Positions 25,621 through 34,565 of a DNA stretch of 64,000 nucleotides are shown in pieces. Numbering within the stretch: position 1 is the stretch's first letter; each line of letters begins with the position of its first letter. Location: NCBI GenBank assembly GCA_052246725.1, contig JBQQCL010000007.1, one strand, 5' to 3'. Source of the DNA: Pseudalkalibacillus sp052246725 (GTDB lineage: Bacteria > Bacillota > Bacilli > Bacillales > Fictibacillaceae). Below the pieces are notes generated by a model, which was given only the letters and a program-made list of their open reading frames with translations, was not told the origin of the DNA and made no database searches. Both the position numbers and the translations under genes were made by a program.

Positions 25621-26268
25621 ATGGTGGAAGAAATTTTAGCCTTGAAGAAAAAGGGATATACCATCAAACAAATCGCAAAAGAAATGGACAGTACTGTTGG
25701 AAAGGTCCAATACCGTTTGCGAAAATTACAATCACAACAAAACATGTCTGAAAATAAAAAAGAAATGGAATATGAGTCTCGACAAGTTCCTCCAACATGG
25801 AACATCCCCTCTTCATATGAATTGGATCGCATTGTCCTTTTGCCTCAGGGACCAGAATCCCTCTACATTTATTGGGATCTTCAGTCCTCTACTCGACATA
25901 TGGTATCCCACCATTTTAGGAAACCATGGTCAGAGTTGAAGAAAAAATTAAGAGTCTACGATGTAAGTGATTTGATCTTCAACGGCCATAACAGCCACCG
26001 GAACATTGATATCAGTCTGCCTGAAACGACAGACAACTGGTTTCTCAATGATTTGAAAGCGAATCGTACGTTCATTGTCGATTTCGGCATCCAACCAGAT
26101 TCTAGTGATTTCTTTACGGTTTTGCGATCCGCACCCATAGAAACACCGAGGACAGAAAGTGATTCTAAAAGACAGGATGCTGTGAAAAAGTGGAAAGCAG
26201 GAGATTGTAAAACACCTGAGTGGCATGAACAATTTTCATCTTATTCGATTTACAGTTTATTAAAGTGA
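25621..26268 (+). CDS. DUF4912 protein with N-terminal helix-turn-helix
   Basis: 215 residues. Residues 1-40 (LALKKKGYTIKQIAKEMDSTVGKVQYRL) look like a small helix-turn-helix. Residues about 55-180 match the DUF4912 pattern, including LYIYWDLQ and a Trp-Phe-Leu-Asn-Asp-Leu motif. Its role is unknown. The gene starts the operon leading to the GH57::GT4 enzyme, with an AGGAGG site, and its stop is 11 bp before that gene. A regulatory or polysaccharide-linked role is inferred from this context. Confidence 0.7.
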   Translation: MVEEILALKKKGYTIKQIAKEMDSTVGKVQYRLRKLQSQQNMSENKKEMEYESRQVPPTWNIPSSYELDRIVLLPQGPESLYIYWDLQSSTRHMVSHHFRKPWSELKKKLRVYDVSDLIFNGHNSHRNIDISLPETTDNWFLNDLKANRTFIVDFGIQPDSSDFFTVLRSAPIETPRTESDSKRQDAVKKWKAGDCKTPEWHEQFSSYSIYSLLK

Positions 26269-26279
26269 GGGGAACAGAC

Positions 26280-29063
26280 TTGAACAGTTATTTTTCGTTG
26301 GTATTACATGCACATTTACCATTCGTTTTACATAGAGAACCGAATCGGATTGAAGAAAGATGGCTTTTTGAAGCCGTATCTGAAAGTTATATCCCTCTCA
26401 TTTGGGGATTGGATTCATGTTCCCCTGGATTGAAATATACGATCTCCTTGTCACCACCTTTGCTTGAAATGCTGGCAAGCAGTACCTTCCAAGAACGTTA
26501 TTTAACTCATATCCGCACCACCCAGGAGCTTTTGATAAAAGAAAGGGAACACGCGACAACATTTGAAGAAATCAGAATCGTAGAATTTTATATCTCACGT
26601 TTCAAAAAAATCAAGGAGACTTTTCTCGAATGGAATAGTGACCTTATTTCCGCTTTCCGATTTTATATGAAAGAAAACAAAGTAGAATGCATCACCACAT
26701 CTGCCACACACGCGATCCTTCCGTATATTCAAACTGAACAGGGCCTCCGCTCCCAAATCCGAAATGGATTGAATTGTTTTGAGTATCATTTCGGTTTTAA
26801 ACCAGATGGCTTCTGGCTGCCGGAATGTGCTTTTTCCCCAGGGATTGATAAGGTGCTGTATGAAGAAGGGGTACGTTATACATTCGTGGACGAGGAGACG
26901 ATCCGAAAACTCGACCCTGAAACGCAAAGCTCTGGTTCTCCAGTCTTTTCACCACATGGAATCGTATTATTTCCTCGGAGCAGCAGCATTTCCAAAAAAG
27001 TATGGGATGCAAATCTTGGGTACCCTGGAGATTATGATTATCGCGAATTTTATCGAGATGTCGCTTATGATCGTGATCTTGAGTATATCGCTCCCTATAT
27101 CCATCCCGATCGGATACGGATAGACACGGGACTGAAATACCATCGTATTACAGGAGAAACAGACAGTAAGGATTATTATGACAGAGAAAATGCCATGGTT
27201 AAGGCAAGGCGTCATTCTGAAGATTTCAACCGGACAGTTTGCGAAGAAATAAACCGACACAAAGGCACACCCTCTTTACTGACGCTGGCAGCGTTTGATG
27301 CTGAGCTATTTGGTCATTGGTGGTTTGAAGGTCCGGAATGGCTCGAAATGGTGATGAAAGATGAGAATGCAACTATTCAGTGGATTGCGCCGAAAGAATT
27401 CATCTTACGTCATTATAAAGAATTGACAACGCATCATGCATGTTTCTCAACATGGGGGAGGAACGGGTATGGTGAGGTCTGGCTTAATGAATCCAATGCG
27501 TGGCTCTATAGACATCTTCATGCAATGGAACATGAACTAATCAAACAAATGACGATTCATAAAGACCCGGACTCTCTAATACGACGAACTTTGAATCAAT
27601 TGAATCGCGAATGGCTGCTCGCAATGGCTAGCGATTGGGCCTTTATTATGGATCAACAAAGTGCCTCTGAATATGCCATCTCAAGAATGAAAGAACATGT
27701 TTCGGCGTTCCATGAAATCGTGGAAAGGTTGAAAGAAAAGCGGTTATCCGAAAGTTTTCTACAAGAAATGGAAGAGCGATTTCCATTTTTTCAGTGGCAA
27801 CAGGCTCATGGATTTTCCTCTCCACATGATGAGTACATCTTGATGAAATCAGTCTCAAAAAAGGCTGACCATAACCTCAACATTCTGATGTTGTCATGGG
27901 AATATCCGCCGATGGTGGTAGGAGGCCTGGCGCGGCATGTCTTTGATTTAGCGAGGACACTTGTCAAACAAGGGCATCAGGTTTGTGTAATCACATGTGG
28001 GGTTGAGGGATACCCTGAATATGAGATCAATCAAGGCGTGCATGTCTATCGTGTGAATGGCGCTCAGCCTAACCATGACGACTTTTATCATTGGGCAGGA
28101 AGTCTGAATCTGGCAATAGCTAAATTGGGCGTACAATTGGCTTCACAAATTCCCTTTGATTGCATCCATGCTCATGATTGGATTGTCAGTGTTGCCGCGA
28201 AAGGATTGAAACAACAACTGGATATTCCGCTTTATACGACAATCCATGCTACAGAACATGGCAGGAATAATGGCATTCATAATGATCAACAAGCTGAAAT
28301 CCATCATAAAGAATGGGAATTAATGTACGAGTCAGAGCATATTATTGTTTGCAGTGCATATATGAAACAGGAGTTGCGAGCTGTGTTTAGAGTGCCTGAT
28401 GACAAACTCACAATCATTCCGAACGGTGTGGAAAATAGTTTGATCGAAACGAAATCCCAATTAGAAAATTGGAAAGATAGGTTTGGAGGGGAATCATGCT
28501 TTTACATTTTTTCGCTTGGAAGGATGGTGCCGGAAAAAGGCTATCAGAGGATTATAGAAGCAGCTGCATTATTAAAAAATGAATATCCAGAAATCAAATT
28601 TATCATTGCTGGGAAAGGACCTATGCTTGAGGAATACCGACGAAGAGTCATCCATGAAAGGTTATCTGATCAAGTCCATCTAGTCGGCTTCGTCACCGAT
28701 GAGCAGCGGAATCAATATTTACAGGAAGCGGATGCGCTCATTTTTCCGAGTCACTATGAACCTTTTGGAATTGTTGCGCTGGAAGGCATGGCAGCAGGGA
28801 CACCAGTTATAGTCAGTGACACCGGAGGATTGAGTGAGATCATTCAACATGAAGAAAACGGTCTGAAGGTCTATCCTGGAAATCCTCATAGTATCCATGA
28901 TCAAATCATCCGTTTATACAACGAGCCGGATCTTGCGCATCGAATTGTCCGTAAAGCTCAGAAGGATATCGTAACGAAGTACAGCTGGGAGGAAATTGCA
29001 AAAAATACGGTTGATGTTTTAAGTAATTCCAAAAAGAAACTGATGATGGCAGGAGTGAAGTGA
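26280..29063 (+). CDS. Fused GH57 alpha-glucan branching-type enzyme and GT4 glycosyltransferase
   Basis: A 927-residue two-domain protein. Residues about 1-520 form a GH57/DUF1957-like domain starting FSLVLHAHLPFV, with candidate nucleophile Glu182 in WLPEC and acid Asp340 in AFDAELFGHWW. Residues about 533-920 form a GT-B glycosyltransferase of family 4 (LSWEYPPMVVGGLARHVF) with the donor-binding EX7E motif at Glu827 and Glu835. One chain may therefore extend and branch an alpha-glucan. TTG at 26280 is preferred because GAGGGGA is six bases upstream; the GTG at 26265 overlaps the preceding stop. One base separates it from the nucleotidyltransferase gene. Confidence 0.85.
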   Translation: MNSYFSLVLHAHLPFVLHREPNRIEERWLFEAVSESYIPLIWGLDSCSPGLKYTISLSPPLLEMLASSTFQERYLTHIRTTQELLIKEREHATTFEEIRIVEFYISRFKKIKETFLEWNSDLISAFRFYMKENKVECITTSATHAILPYIQTEQGLRSQIRNGLNCFEYHFGFKPDGFWLPECAFSPGIDKVLYEEGVRYTFVDEETIRKLDPETQSSGSPVFSPHGIVLFPRSSSISKKVWDANLGYPGDYDYREFYRDVAYDRDLEYIAPYIHPDRIRIDTGLKYHRITGETDSKDYYDRENAMVKARRHSEDFNRTVCEEINRHKGTPSLLTLAAFDAELFGHWWFEGPEWLEMVMKDENATIQWIAPKEFILRHYKELTTHHACFSTWGRNGYGEVWLNESNAWLYRHLHAMEHELIKQMTIHKDPDSLIRRTLNQLNREWLLAMASDWAFIMDQQSASEYAISRMKEHVSAFHEIVERLKEKRLSESFLQEMEERFPFFQWQQAHGFSSPHDEYILMKSVSKKADHNLNILMLSWEYPPMVVGGLARHVFDLARTLVKQGHQVCVITCGVEGYPEYEINQGVHVYRVNGAQPNHDDFYHWAGSLNLAIAKLGVQLASQIPFDCIHAHDWIVSVAAKGLKQQLDIPLYTTIHATEHGRNNGIHNDQQAEIHHKEWELMYESEHIIVCSAYMKQELRAVFRVPDDKLTIIPNGVENSLIETKSQLENWKDRFGGESCFYIFSLGRMVPEKGYQRIIEAAALLKNEYPEIKFIIAGKGPMLEEYRRRVIHERLSDQVHLVGFVTDEQRNQYLQEADALIFPSHYEPFGIVALEGMAAGTPVIVSDTGGLSEIIQHEENGLKVYPGNPHSIHDQIIRLYNEPDLAHRIVRKAQKDIVTKYSWEEIAKNTVDVLSNSKKKLMMAGVK

Positions 29064-29064
29064 A

Positions 29065-30279
29065 TTGAAGGCAGTCATTATGGCAGGGGGTAAAGGAACC
29101 CGTTTACGTCCGTTGACATGCAATTTACCAAAACCGATGGTACCGATCCTCGAAAAACCAGTCATGGAATATACCATCGAGCTTCTTAAGAAATATGGAA
29201 TTACTGAAATTGCAGTGACTGTTCAATATCTGCCCGAACATATCAAGCAGTATTTTGGAGATGGCAGCCGTTGTGGTGTATCACTCCATTATTTTGAGGA
29301 AACCACGCCATTAGGTACAGCAGGAAGCATCAAAAACGCTGAAAGCTTTTTGGATGAGCGATTCATCGTCATAAGCGGTGATGCCTTGACAGATTTCAAT
29401 CTGCAGGATGGAATCGAGTTTCATAAACAAAAAGAAGCTCTGGTGACGATTTTCATGAAACAGGTTGAAAATCCATTGGAATACGGGGTCATCCTTACTG
29501 ATGAAAATCAACAGATCATCCGTTTTTTTGAAAAACCTCGTTGGAATGAAGTTTTCAGTGATACTGTCAATACTGGTATTTATGTGCTGGAACCTGTAAT
29601 TTTCGACTACCTGGCTCCGGGGGTACCAACAGATTTCAGTAAAGAGCTATTTCCATTATTGATGAAAAAAGAAATACCATTATTCGGTTATTCTGCTGAC
29701 GGTTACTGGTCTGATATTGGGAGTCTAAGACAATACCGAAAAAGCCATAAAGACTTTTTAGATGGGAAGATCAACTTCCCGCTCCCAGGTAAGGAGATAC
29801 TCCCTGGACTCAGGGTCGGTGAGGATGTACGGATCGACCCTCTAGCATCAATCAATACTCCAGCTTATATCGGAAGCGGAACAACTGTCCGCCAAAATGC
29901 GAAAATTTATCCCTATACCGTAATCGGTTCCCATAGTATGATTTCGTCGAGAGCCTCCTTGAAGGATTCAATATTATGGGAGGGCGTATACGTTGGTGTA
30001 AATACTGAATTGCGAGGATCAACAATTGCAAACGGAACATTCATTGATGAAGGATCAACCATGTTGGAGCATAGTGTAATAGGAAACCAGGTCCAAATTG
30101 GTAAAAGGGTAACGATTAAACCTGAAGTTAAAATATGGCCAAATAATCGTGTTGTCGATCATTCAACAATTGATACTTCCTTAAGAGAGTTGAGTAAAGT
30201 CTCGTTAGATAGAATGAGTAAACGAGAAACGATATTACTTTCTGGTACCAAGAGTCCTGTTTATCATAAGGAAATTTGA
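29065..30279 (+). CDS. Sugar-phosphate nucleotidyltransferase with left-handed beta-helix domain
   Basis: 404 residues. The N-terminal GT-A fold (about 1-235) has MAGGKGTRLRPLTCNLPKPM, VISGDALTDF and FFEKPRW, as in glucose- or mannose-1-phosphate nucleotidyltransferases. Residues about 255-375 are hexapeptide repeats of a beta-helix. It probably makes the NDP-sugar donor for the preceding GT4 enzyme. Whether the sugar is glucose or mannose cannot be decided. The start is TTG at 29065, nine bases after AGGAG. Confidence 0.82.
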   Translation: MKAVIMAGGKGTRLRPLTCNLPKPMVPILEKPVMEYTIELLKKYGITEIAVTVQYLPEHIKQYFGDGSRCGVSLHYFEETTPLGTAGSIKNAESFLDERFIVISGDALTDFNLQDGIEFHKQKEALVTIFMKQVENPLEYGVILTDENQQIIRFFEKPRWNEVFSDTVNTGIYVLEPVIFDYLAPGVPTDFSKELFPLLMKKEIPLFGYSADGYWSDIGSLRQYRKSHKDFLDGKINFPLPGKEILPGLRVGEDVRIDPLASINTPAYIGSGTTVRQNAKIYPYTVIGSHSMISSRASLKDSILWEGVYVGVNTELRGSTIANGTFIDEGSTMLEHSVIGNQVQIGKRVTIKPEVKIWPNNRVVDHSTIDTSLRELSKVSLDRMSKRETILLSGTKSPVYHKEI

Positions 30280-30338
30280 ACAGTAAATAAATGAAGTTAC
30301 GCCGATTACAGTATCGCATTTGTTACTCCGATTATCTC

Positions 30339-30367
30339 TTGATTGATTTGAAGAATTTTGATATGAT
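30339..30367 (+). promoter_or_regulatory. Promoter of rpmG
   Basis: TTGATT (30339-30344), 17-bp spacer, TATGAT (30362-30367). The 5' leader would be about 105 bases. No Zur-type inverted repeat was found in it. Confidence 0.5.
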
Positions 30368-30476
30368 ACTAAAGTGTCATTTAGTGTTTGAATTTAAATA
30401 TGTTAAGCGCTCGGTCGTCTCCTCGATGATCGTTTCATACGCTTGAACATTGAAGATAGTTTGGAGGGAAACGAAA

Positions 30477-30626
30477 ATGCGCGTACAAGTAACATTGGCT
30501 TGCACAGAAACTGGTGACCGTAACTACATCACTTCTAAAAACAAACGTACAAACCCAGATCGTATGGAGCTTAAGAAATACAGCCCAAGATTGAAGCGCC
30601 ACACTCTACATCGTGAAACGAAGTAA
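30477..30626 (+). CDS. rpmG: 50S ribosomal protein L33, form lacking most zinc cysteines
   Basis: 49 residues beginning MRVQVTLACTETGDRNYITS and ending TLHRETK, unmistakably L33, a large-subunit protein. Zinc-binding L33 proteins carry two CxxC-type pairs. Here only Cys9 remains: the second position of the first pair is Thr (CTET) and the later pair is absent (YSPRLKRH). It is therefore of the zinc-independent type. A TTTGGAGGGAAACGAAA site precedes the ATG, and a terminator follows. B. subtilis has rpmGA at this locus. Confidence 0.93.
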   Translation: MRVQVTLACTETGDRNYITSKNKRTNPDRMELKKYSPRLKRHTLHRETK

Positions 30627-30656
30627 AACAGCAGGACCTCATCCTGCTGTTTTTTC
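30626..30656 (+). terminator. Terminator after rpmG
   Basis: AACAGCAGGA and TCCTGCTGTT pair around a short loop, followed by TTTTTC. Confidence 0.85.
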
Positions 30657-30701
30657 TATATTTGCTCTCTTAAATTTAAATGGTTAATTAGGTGATTTGA
30701 G

Positions 30702-31274
30702 ATGAATACAGAAAAGAAAGAACTACGGAAATCGACTCAGAAAAAGTTAGCAGGACTCTCAAAATCCTCAAAGCACAGTGATGAAGAAAAAATCAGGAAA
30801 CAATTATTCGAACTTGATGTTTGGGAGAGATCGGAAACGGTAGGGTTAACCGTTTCAAGGGGAAATGAAATCGATACCTATCCGATCATAGAAAAAGCAT
30901 GGCAACAAGGGAAAACAGTTGTCGTTCCCAAATGTAATGCTACTGATCACTCGATGGATTTCAGGAAGTTGACGTCATTTGATGAACTTGAGACTGTTTA
31001 CTTTGGGCTTAAAGAACCGATCGTTACAAAAACGGAAGTCGTCGGACCCAGTGGAATCGATCTATTAGTGGTGCCTGGCCTTTTATATGACCAAGACGGC
31101 TATCGAATCGGATTTGGCGGTGGGTATTATGATCGGTATCTCAAGCGTTATACAGGGCAAACCCTCTCACTTTTACATACTGTCCAATTTACTGATAAAG
31201 TTCCGAAAGAATCATTTGATCAACCAGTTGATATCCTTGTGCTCCCGGATAGATTAATTGAAACTAGATCTTAG
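30702..31274 (+). CDS. yqgN: 5-formyltetrahydrofolate cyclo-ligase (YqgN)
   Basis: A 190-residue cytoplasmic enzyme that uses ATP to convert 5-formyl-THF to 5,10-methenyl-THF. The ATP/folate motif GIDLLVVPGLLYDQDGYRIG and the signature GFGGGYYDRYL are clear, and basic residues near the N terminus (KKELRKSTQKKL) match the family. TAGGTGATTTG precedes the ATG. The order rpmG-yqgN is as in B. subtilis. Confidence 0.9.
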   Translation: MNTEKKELRKSTQKKLAGLSKSSKHSDEEKIRKQLFELDVWERSETVGLTVSRGNEIDTYPIIEKAWQQGKTVVVPKCNATDHSMDFRKLTSFDELETVYFGLKEPIVTKTEVVGPSGIDLLVVPGLLYDQDGYRIGFGGGYYDRYLKRYTGQTLSLLHTVQFTDKVPKESFDQPVDILVLPDRLIETRS

Positions 31275-31303
31275 TGGAACAATTGAAGAAAAGGGGAAAG
31301 AGG

Positions 31304-31897
31304 ATGAAACCTTCGTATGCCGGAATTGTACTAGCAGGTGGAGAGTCAAGACGATACGGTACACCAAAAGCATTGGAAGAGATTGAGGGGAGACCTTTTT
31401 ATAAAATTGCATTGGATCTACTTCAGCCCCTTGTGGACCATATCGTTGTGGTCGCCCATCCTTCCCTTCGGTCATCTATTGATGAACAGGAAGGCTTAAC
31501 AGTGATAACGGATGATCCTGAATTCAGAGGGGAGGGGCCGCTTGCCGGAATTTATTCAGGAATGAATGCTTATGAAGCTGCGTATTATCTAGTACTCGCT
31601 TGTGATATGCCATTGATGAAGCAACAGGTCTTTCGCCAATTGATCAGTATCCATTTTTTATTTAAAACCGACTGCTCGATTGTGCCGGATACAAGAAATC
31701 GGGTTCAGCCTTTAACAGCGCTATATCCCGCAGCAGTCAAGCCTGTCCTTTTCAACCTGTTGAAAAATGAAAGAAGACGATTGACCGATTTGTTAAACCG
31801 TGTAGAATGTGCGTATATTTCGTACAATTCGGATGAAATGGCGAGGTGTTTTCGGAATATAAATACACCTGCGGATTATAAAGAAATGTTTGATTGA
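31304..31897 (+). CDS. MobA-like nucleotidyltransferase
   Basis: About 197 residues with a GT-A/MobA fold: VLAGGESRRYGTPKAL at the N terminus, RGEGPLAGIYSGM, and YYLVLACDMPLM holding the metal-binding Asp. This resembles molybdopterin guanylyltransferase, which attaches GMP to molybdenum cofactor, but the missing G in the usual AGGxSxRMG-K order and the absence of other mob/moa genes nearby leave a different NTP-transferase role open. The ATG at 31304 follows AAAGGGGAAAGAGG; the longer GTG frame overlaps yqgN. Confidence 0.72.
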   Translation: MKPSYAGIVLAGGESRRYGTPKALEEIEGRPFYKIALDLLQPLVDHIVVVAHPSLRSSIDEQEGLTVITDDPEFRGEGPLAGIYSGMNAYEAAYYLVLACDMPLMKQQVFRQLISIHFLFKTDCSIVPDTRNRVQPLTALYPAAVKPVLFNLLKNERRRLTDLLNRVECAYISYNSDEMARCFRNINTPADYKEMFD

Positions 31898-31935
31898 ACA
31901 CTTTTTCAGTACACAACTGTAAAAAGTGTTTTTTA
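31897..31935 (+). terminator. Terminator after the MobA-like gene
   Basis: AACACTTTTT pairs with AAAAAGTGTT, followed by TTTTAC. Confidence 0.7.
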
Positions 31936-31936
31936 C

Positions 31937-31975
31937 ATTAGAGAAAGTATAAATACTTTCTTCATTATAAAAAAG
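31937..31975. repeat. Dispersed repeat B, fragment B4
   Basis: Only the palindromic half remains: GAAAGTATAAATACTTTC with flanking bases, 16 bp before repeat A3. Confidence 0.5.
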
Positions 31976-31990
31976 CCGATCTTTTCGAAA

Positions 31991-32384
31991 AGCTCTTTTC
32001 TAAAAGAATTTTGCTTTTGAGTCATTTTTAAAAATTCACCTTGTGCAAGTTGATTCGAGAGCAAGGTGCGAGACTCCTCGAAAATGAAAATCGCATTTTC
32101 TTCGTGCGATGTAACGCTGCCGAAGATTTCCTTGTCCTGCGGGATCAGCGTGCCTACTACCTGAATAGTAATCTCCTCGCCAAGGCATGCGACGAGGAAG
32201 CTCGCTTCGACAGGACTTTCTTGTAGACGCAGGAGCACAAATGCTTCCTTGAAAAGGAGACTCCTGAGGTAGCAAGGCGACGAGTGGGCTCACCGCACGC
32301 CCCGCGGAAAGTGAGCATCCTGGAGCGGAAATCAACGACTTTCAAGAGCAACAAAGTTTTCGAAAACAACCTTTCGAAAACAGC
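31991..32384 (+). repeat. Dispersed repeat A, copy A3 (long form)
   Basis: The full-length version without a B insertion in its right end. It shares with A1 the segment ATCAGCGTGCCTACTAC through GGAGCACAAATGCTTCC, absent from the short copies A4 and A5, and carries an extra segment near 32080-32130. It ends 15 bp before the promoter of the T-box transcript. Confidence 0.8.
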
Positions 32385-32398
32385 GATAGAAAAATTCC

Positions 32399-32427
32399 TT
32401 GACGGGTAGTAGAAAAGGTTTTATAGT
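32399..32427 (+). promoter_or_regulatory. Promoter of the T-box/nhaC transcript
   Basis: TTGACG (32399-32404), 17-bp spacer, TATAGT (32422-32427), directly after repeat A3. Confidence 0.7.
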
Positions 32428-32432
32428 AGAAG

Positions 32433-32675
32433 TACATTCATACTTGAACGCACAAAAGCATAAAAGTGTTGAAGCGAAATCAGTAGTCGGTCTTCTTCAA
32501 ACATCAGAGACTTAGCGGTTGGTGAAAGCTAAGGAAGGGACAAGAACGAAATTACATTCGTGGAGCTTATAGGTTACATGACCTTTATCAATGAAGAGTT
32601 GATGCTGTTGAACACGTCAAGCAGGGTGGTACCGCGATGATTTCGCCCCTGTGGACCGAGTCGGCAGCTTTTTTC
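32433..32675 (+). promoter_or_regulatory. T-box riboswitch leader, probably tyrosine-specific
   Basis: Contains the invariant T-box sequence AGGGTGGTACCGCG (about 32622-32635) that pairs with CGCCCCT to form the antiterminator with the UGGU bulge. The stem I hallmarks AGTA, AGAGA and GGTTGGTG are also present. A TAC triplet at 32553-32555 sits where the specifier codon is expected, suggesting sensing of uncharged tRNA-Tyr. T-box leaders upstream of NhaC-family genes have been assigned to tyrosine in comparative work. The specifier assignment here is tentative. Confidence 0.85.
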
Positions 32676-32728
32676 TTTGATTAATGGTTACGATAAATAT
32701 AAGGGCAGAAAAAGGAAGGGACATCCAT

Positions 32729-34102
32729 ATGACATCTAAGAATAACGTCATGTTTTCATTCATTTCATTAATTTTACTAGTAGGAATAATATTATACTCG
32801 ATGCTTATTTTAAAAACAGAACCACATATCCCTTTACTCCTCTCGCTCGTTTCTATTGCGATCCTTGCTAAAGGATTCGGATATAAGTGGGAGCAGATGG
32901 AGAAAGGGTTGATAGATGGAATTATTGTTGGTATTAAACCTGTACTCATATTGATGGTGATCGGCATGCTGATCGGAACATGGATGATGAGCGGAACAGT
33001 GCCAACGATGTTATTTTACGGCATTGACTTTATTGAACCACACTGGTTCACGATCAGTGCATTGCTTGTTACAATCATCGTTTCCAGCTTTACAGGCAGT
33101 TCTTTTACCACCATCGGAACAGTCGGGGTCGCTCTAATGGGGTTATCGGCAAGCTTAGGTGTCCACCCTGGGCTTGCTGCAGGCTCTATTATATGTGGTG
33201 CTTGTTTTGGTGATAAAATGTCACCACTCTCTGATACAACGAATTTTGCGCCAGCTGTAGCAGGAGTTGAGTTATTCAATCACATCAAACATTTGATGTG
33301 GACGACAATACCAGCACTACTGATAACGATTGTCATATTTCTAAGTATGGGTACCGGCGCAGACGGAGTCGATGGATTGAACTCGATTAAGCAGGTACAG
33401 GAAAATTTGACACAATCATTTAATATCAGTGGTTGGACATTACTGTCACCTCTTGTCGTCGTTGTATTAGCGCTTATGCGTTTTCCGACGATTCCAGCGT
33501 TGATCGTTGGGGTCATTACAGGAATTCTTACCATACTGTTTGTCCAAGGGGAATCCTCTGGTGCTGAGATTTTTACCATGCTGCAAAATGGGGTTCAAAT
33601 GGAAACCGGAGGAAAGACTGTTGATGAAATAGTCAATAGGGGTGGAATACAGTCTATGATGTGGTCAGTTTCACTCATTTGGATTGCATTGTCGTTAGGT
33701 GGGTTGGTTCGTGCTCTAGGGATACTTGAAACCTTTGTAAGGTTGCTGGAAAACAAAATCAAAAGCCGTGGAAACATCATTGCTACCACTGCTGTTTCCT
33801 CAATAGGAGTTAATGTATTTACTGGAGAACAATATTTATCTATATTGATTCCTGGACAATCTTTCAAACCTCATTTCGAGAGACAACAACTAGACTTGAG
33901 AAATTTGTCACGTACATTAGAGGATGCAGGAACGCTCGTGAATCCATTGATTCCATGGGGAGTGAGCGGTGCATTTTTCGCATCCACTCTTGGGGTTGAT
34001 GTAATCAGTTACTTGCCTTATGTATTTTTCCTCTTCCTATCGCCGTTATTTACAATACTGCTTGGTTACACAGGAATCGGTATTGGAAAGAAAACTGTCT
34101 GA
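32729..34102 (+). CDS. NhaC-family carrier under T-box control (candidate amino-acid transporter)
   Basis: A 457-residue membrane protein with about 11-12 helices. Motifs such as SSFTGSSFTTIGTVGVALMG, CGACFGDKMSPLSDTTNFAPA and EDAGTLVNPLIPWG are typical of the NhaC superfamily. Members exchange Na+ for H+, or malate for lactate in MleN. The T-box leader argues for an amino acid or related substrate, most likely tyrosine. The ATG at 32729 follows AAAAGGAAGGGA; the longer frame begins within the leader. Its own terminator follows. Confidence 0.85.
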   Translation: MTSKNNVMFSFISLILLVGIILYSMLILKTEPHIPLLLSLVSIAILAKGFGYKWEQMEKGLIDGIIVGIKPVLILMVIGMLIGTWMMSGTVPTMLFYGIDFIEPHWFTISALLVTIIVSSFTGSSFTTIGTVGVALMGLSASLGVHPGLAAGSIICGACFGDKMSPLSDTTNFAPAVAGVELFNHIKHLMWTTIPALLITIVIFLSMGTGADGVDGLNSIKQVQENLTQSFNISGWTLLSPLVVVVLALMRFPTIPALIVGVITGILTILFVQGESSGAEIFTMLQNGVQMETGGKTVDEIVNRGGIQSMMWSVSLIWIALSLGGLVRALGILETFVRLLENKIKSRGNIIATTAVSSIGVNVFTGEQYLSILIPGQSFKPHFERQQLDLRNLSRTLEDAGTLVNPLIPWGVSGAFFASTLGVDVISYLPYVFFLFLSPLFTILLGYTGIGIGKKTV

Positions 34103-34124
34103 GGATTGGAATACACGTATTGAC

Positions 34125-34158
34125 GGCTGCCTGGAATGCATATCCAGGCAGCTTTTCT
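34125..34158 (+). terminator. Terminator after the NhaC-family gene
   Basis: GCTGCCTGG and CCAGGCAGC pair perfectly, followed by TTTTCT. Confidence 0.8.
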
Positions 34159-34278
34159 ATTGATATTGATCGATTATGAAGCTGATAGGACTCTAAGAGT
34201 AATACTTTATATAATCTCTTTCATAAAATCAGATTAAGACATAATGAGTTGGACCTTACTAAAGAGAGGGCTGATTTT

Positions 34279-34473
34279 ATGGAAATTCTTTTCGGTTTTC
34301 TGTTGTACATTGTACCGCTTCTTATTGTTTTGTATGTTTTATATAGTTTATCGTTAATTAAATCAAAATTGGACTCGATCATGAAGCACTTTGAAATCAA
34401 AGAATTTCCAGAAGAAACTGTTTCTGATGAAGAAATCGAAAAGGTACTTGAAGAGCAAGTGGATAAAGAATGA
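34279..34473 (+). CDS. Small single-span membrane protein of unknown function
   Basis: 64 residues: a transmembrane helix (about 5-25) and an acidic C-terminal half that reads as a short coiled coil. No family is recognised. GAGAGGG lies upstream of the ATG at 34279; the TTG at 34249 has no site. Confidence 0.55.
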   Translation: MEILFGFLLYIVPLLIVLYVLYSLSLIKSKLDSIMKHFEIKEFPEETVSDEEIEKVLEEQVDKE

Positions 34474-34565
34474 AGGAGGTATGAGGGAGAAATAAAATTT
34501 CATTAATGTTTTAAATCCTGCTGAAAAGTGAACAACCTATTAAAGATGAAAAAGGAGGAATAGAC

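Noticed and set aside
30380..30476. Zur box or ribosomal-protein leader before rpmG
   Set aside because: No 7-1-7 inverted repeat or recognisable leader structure is visible.
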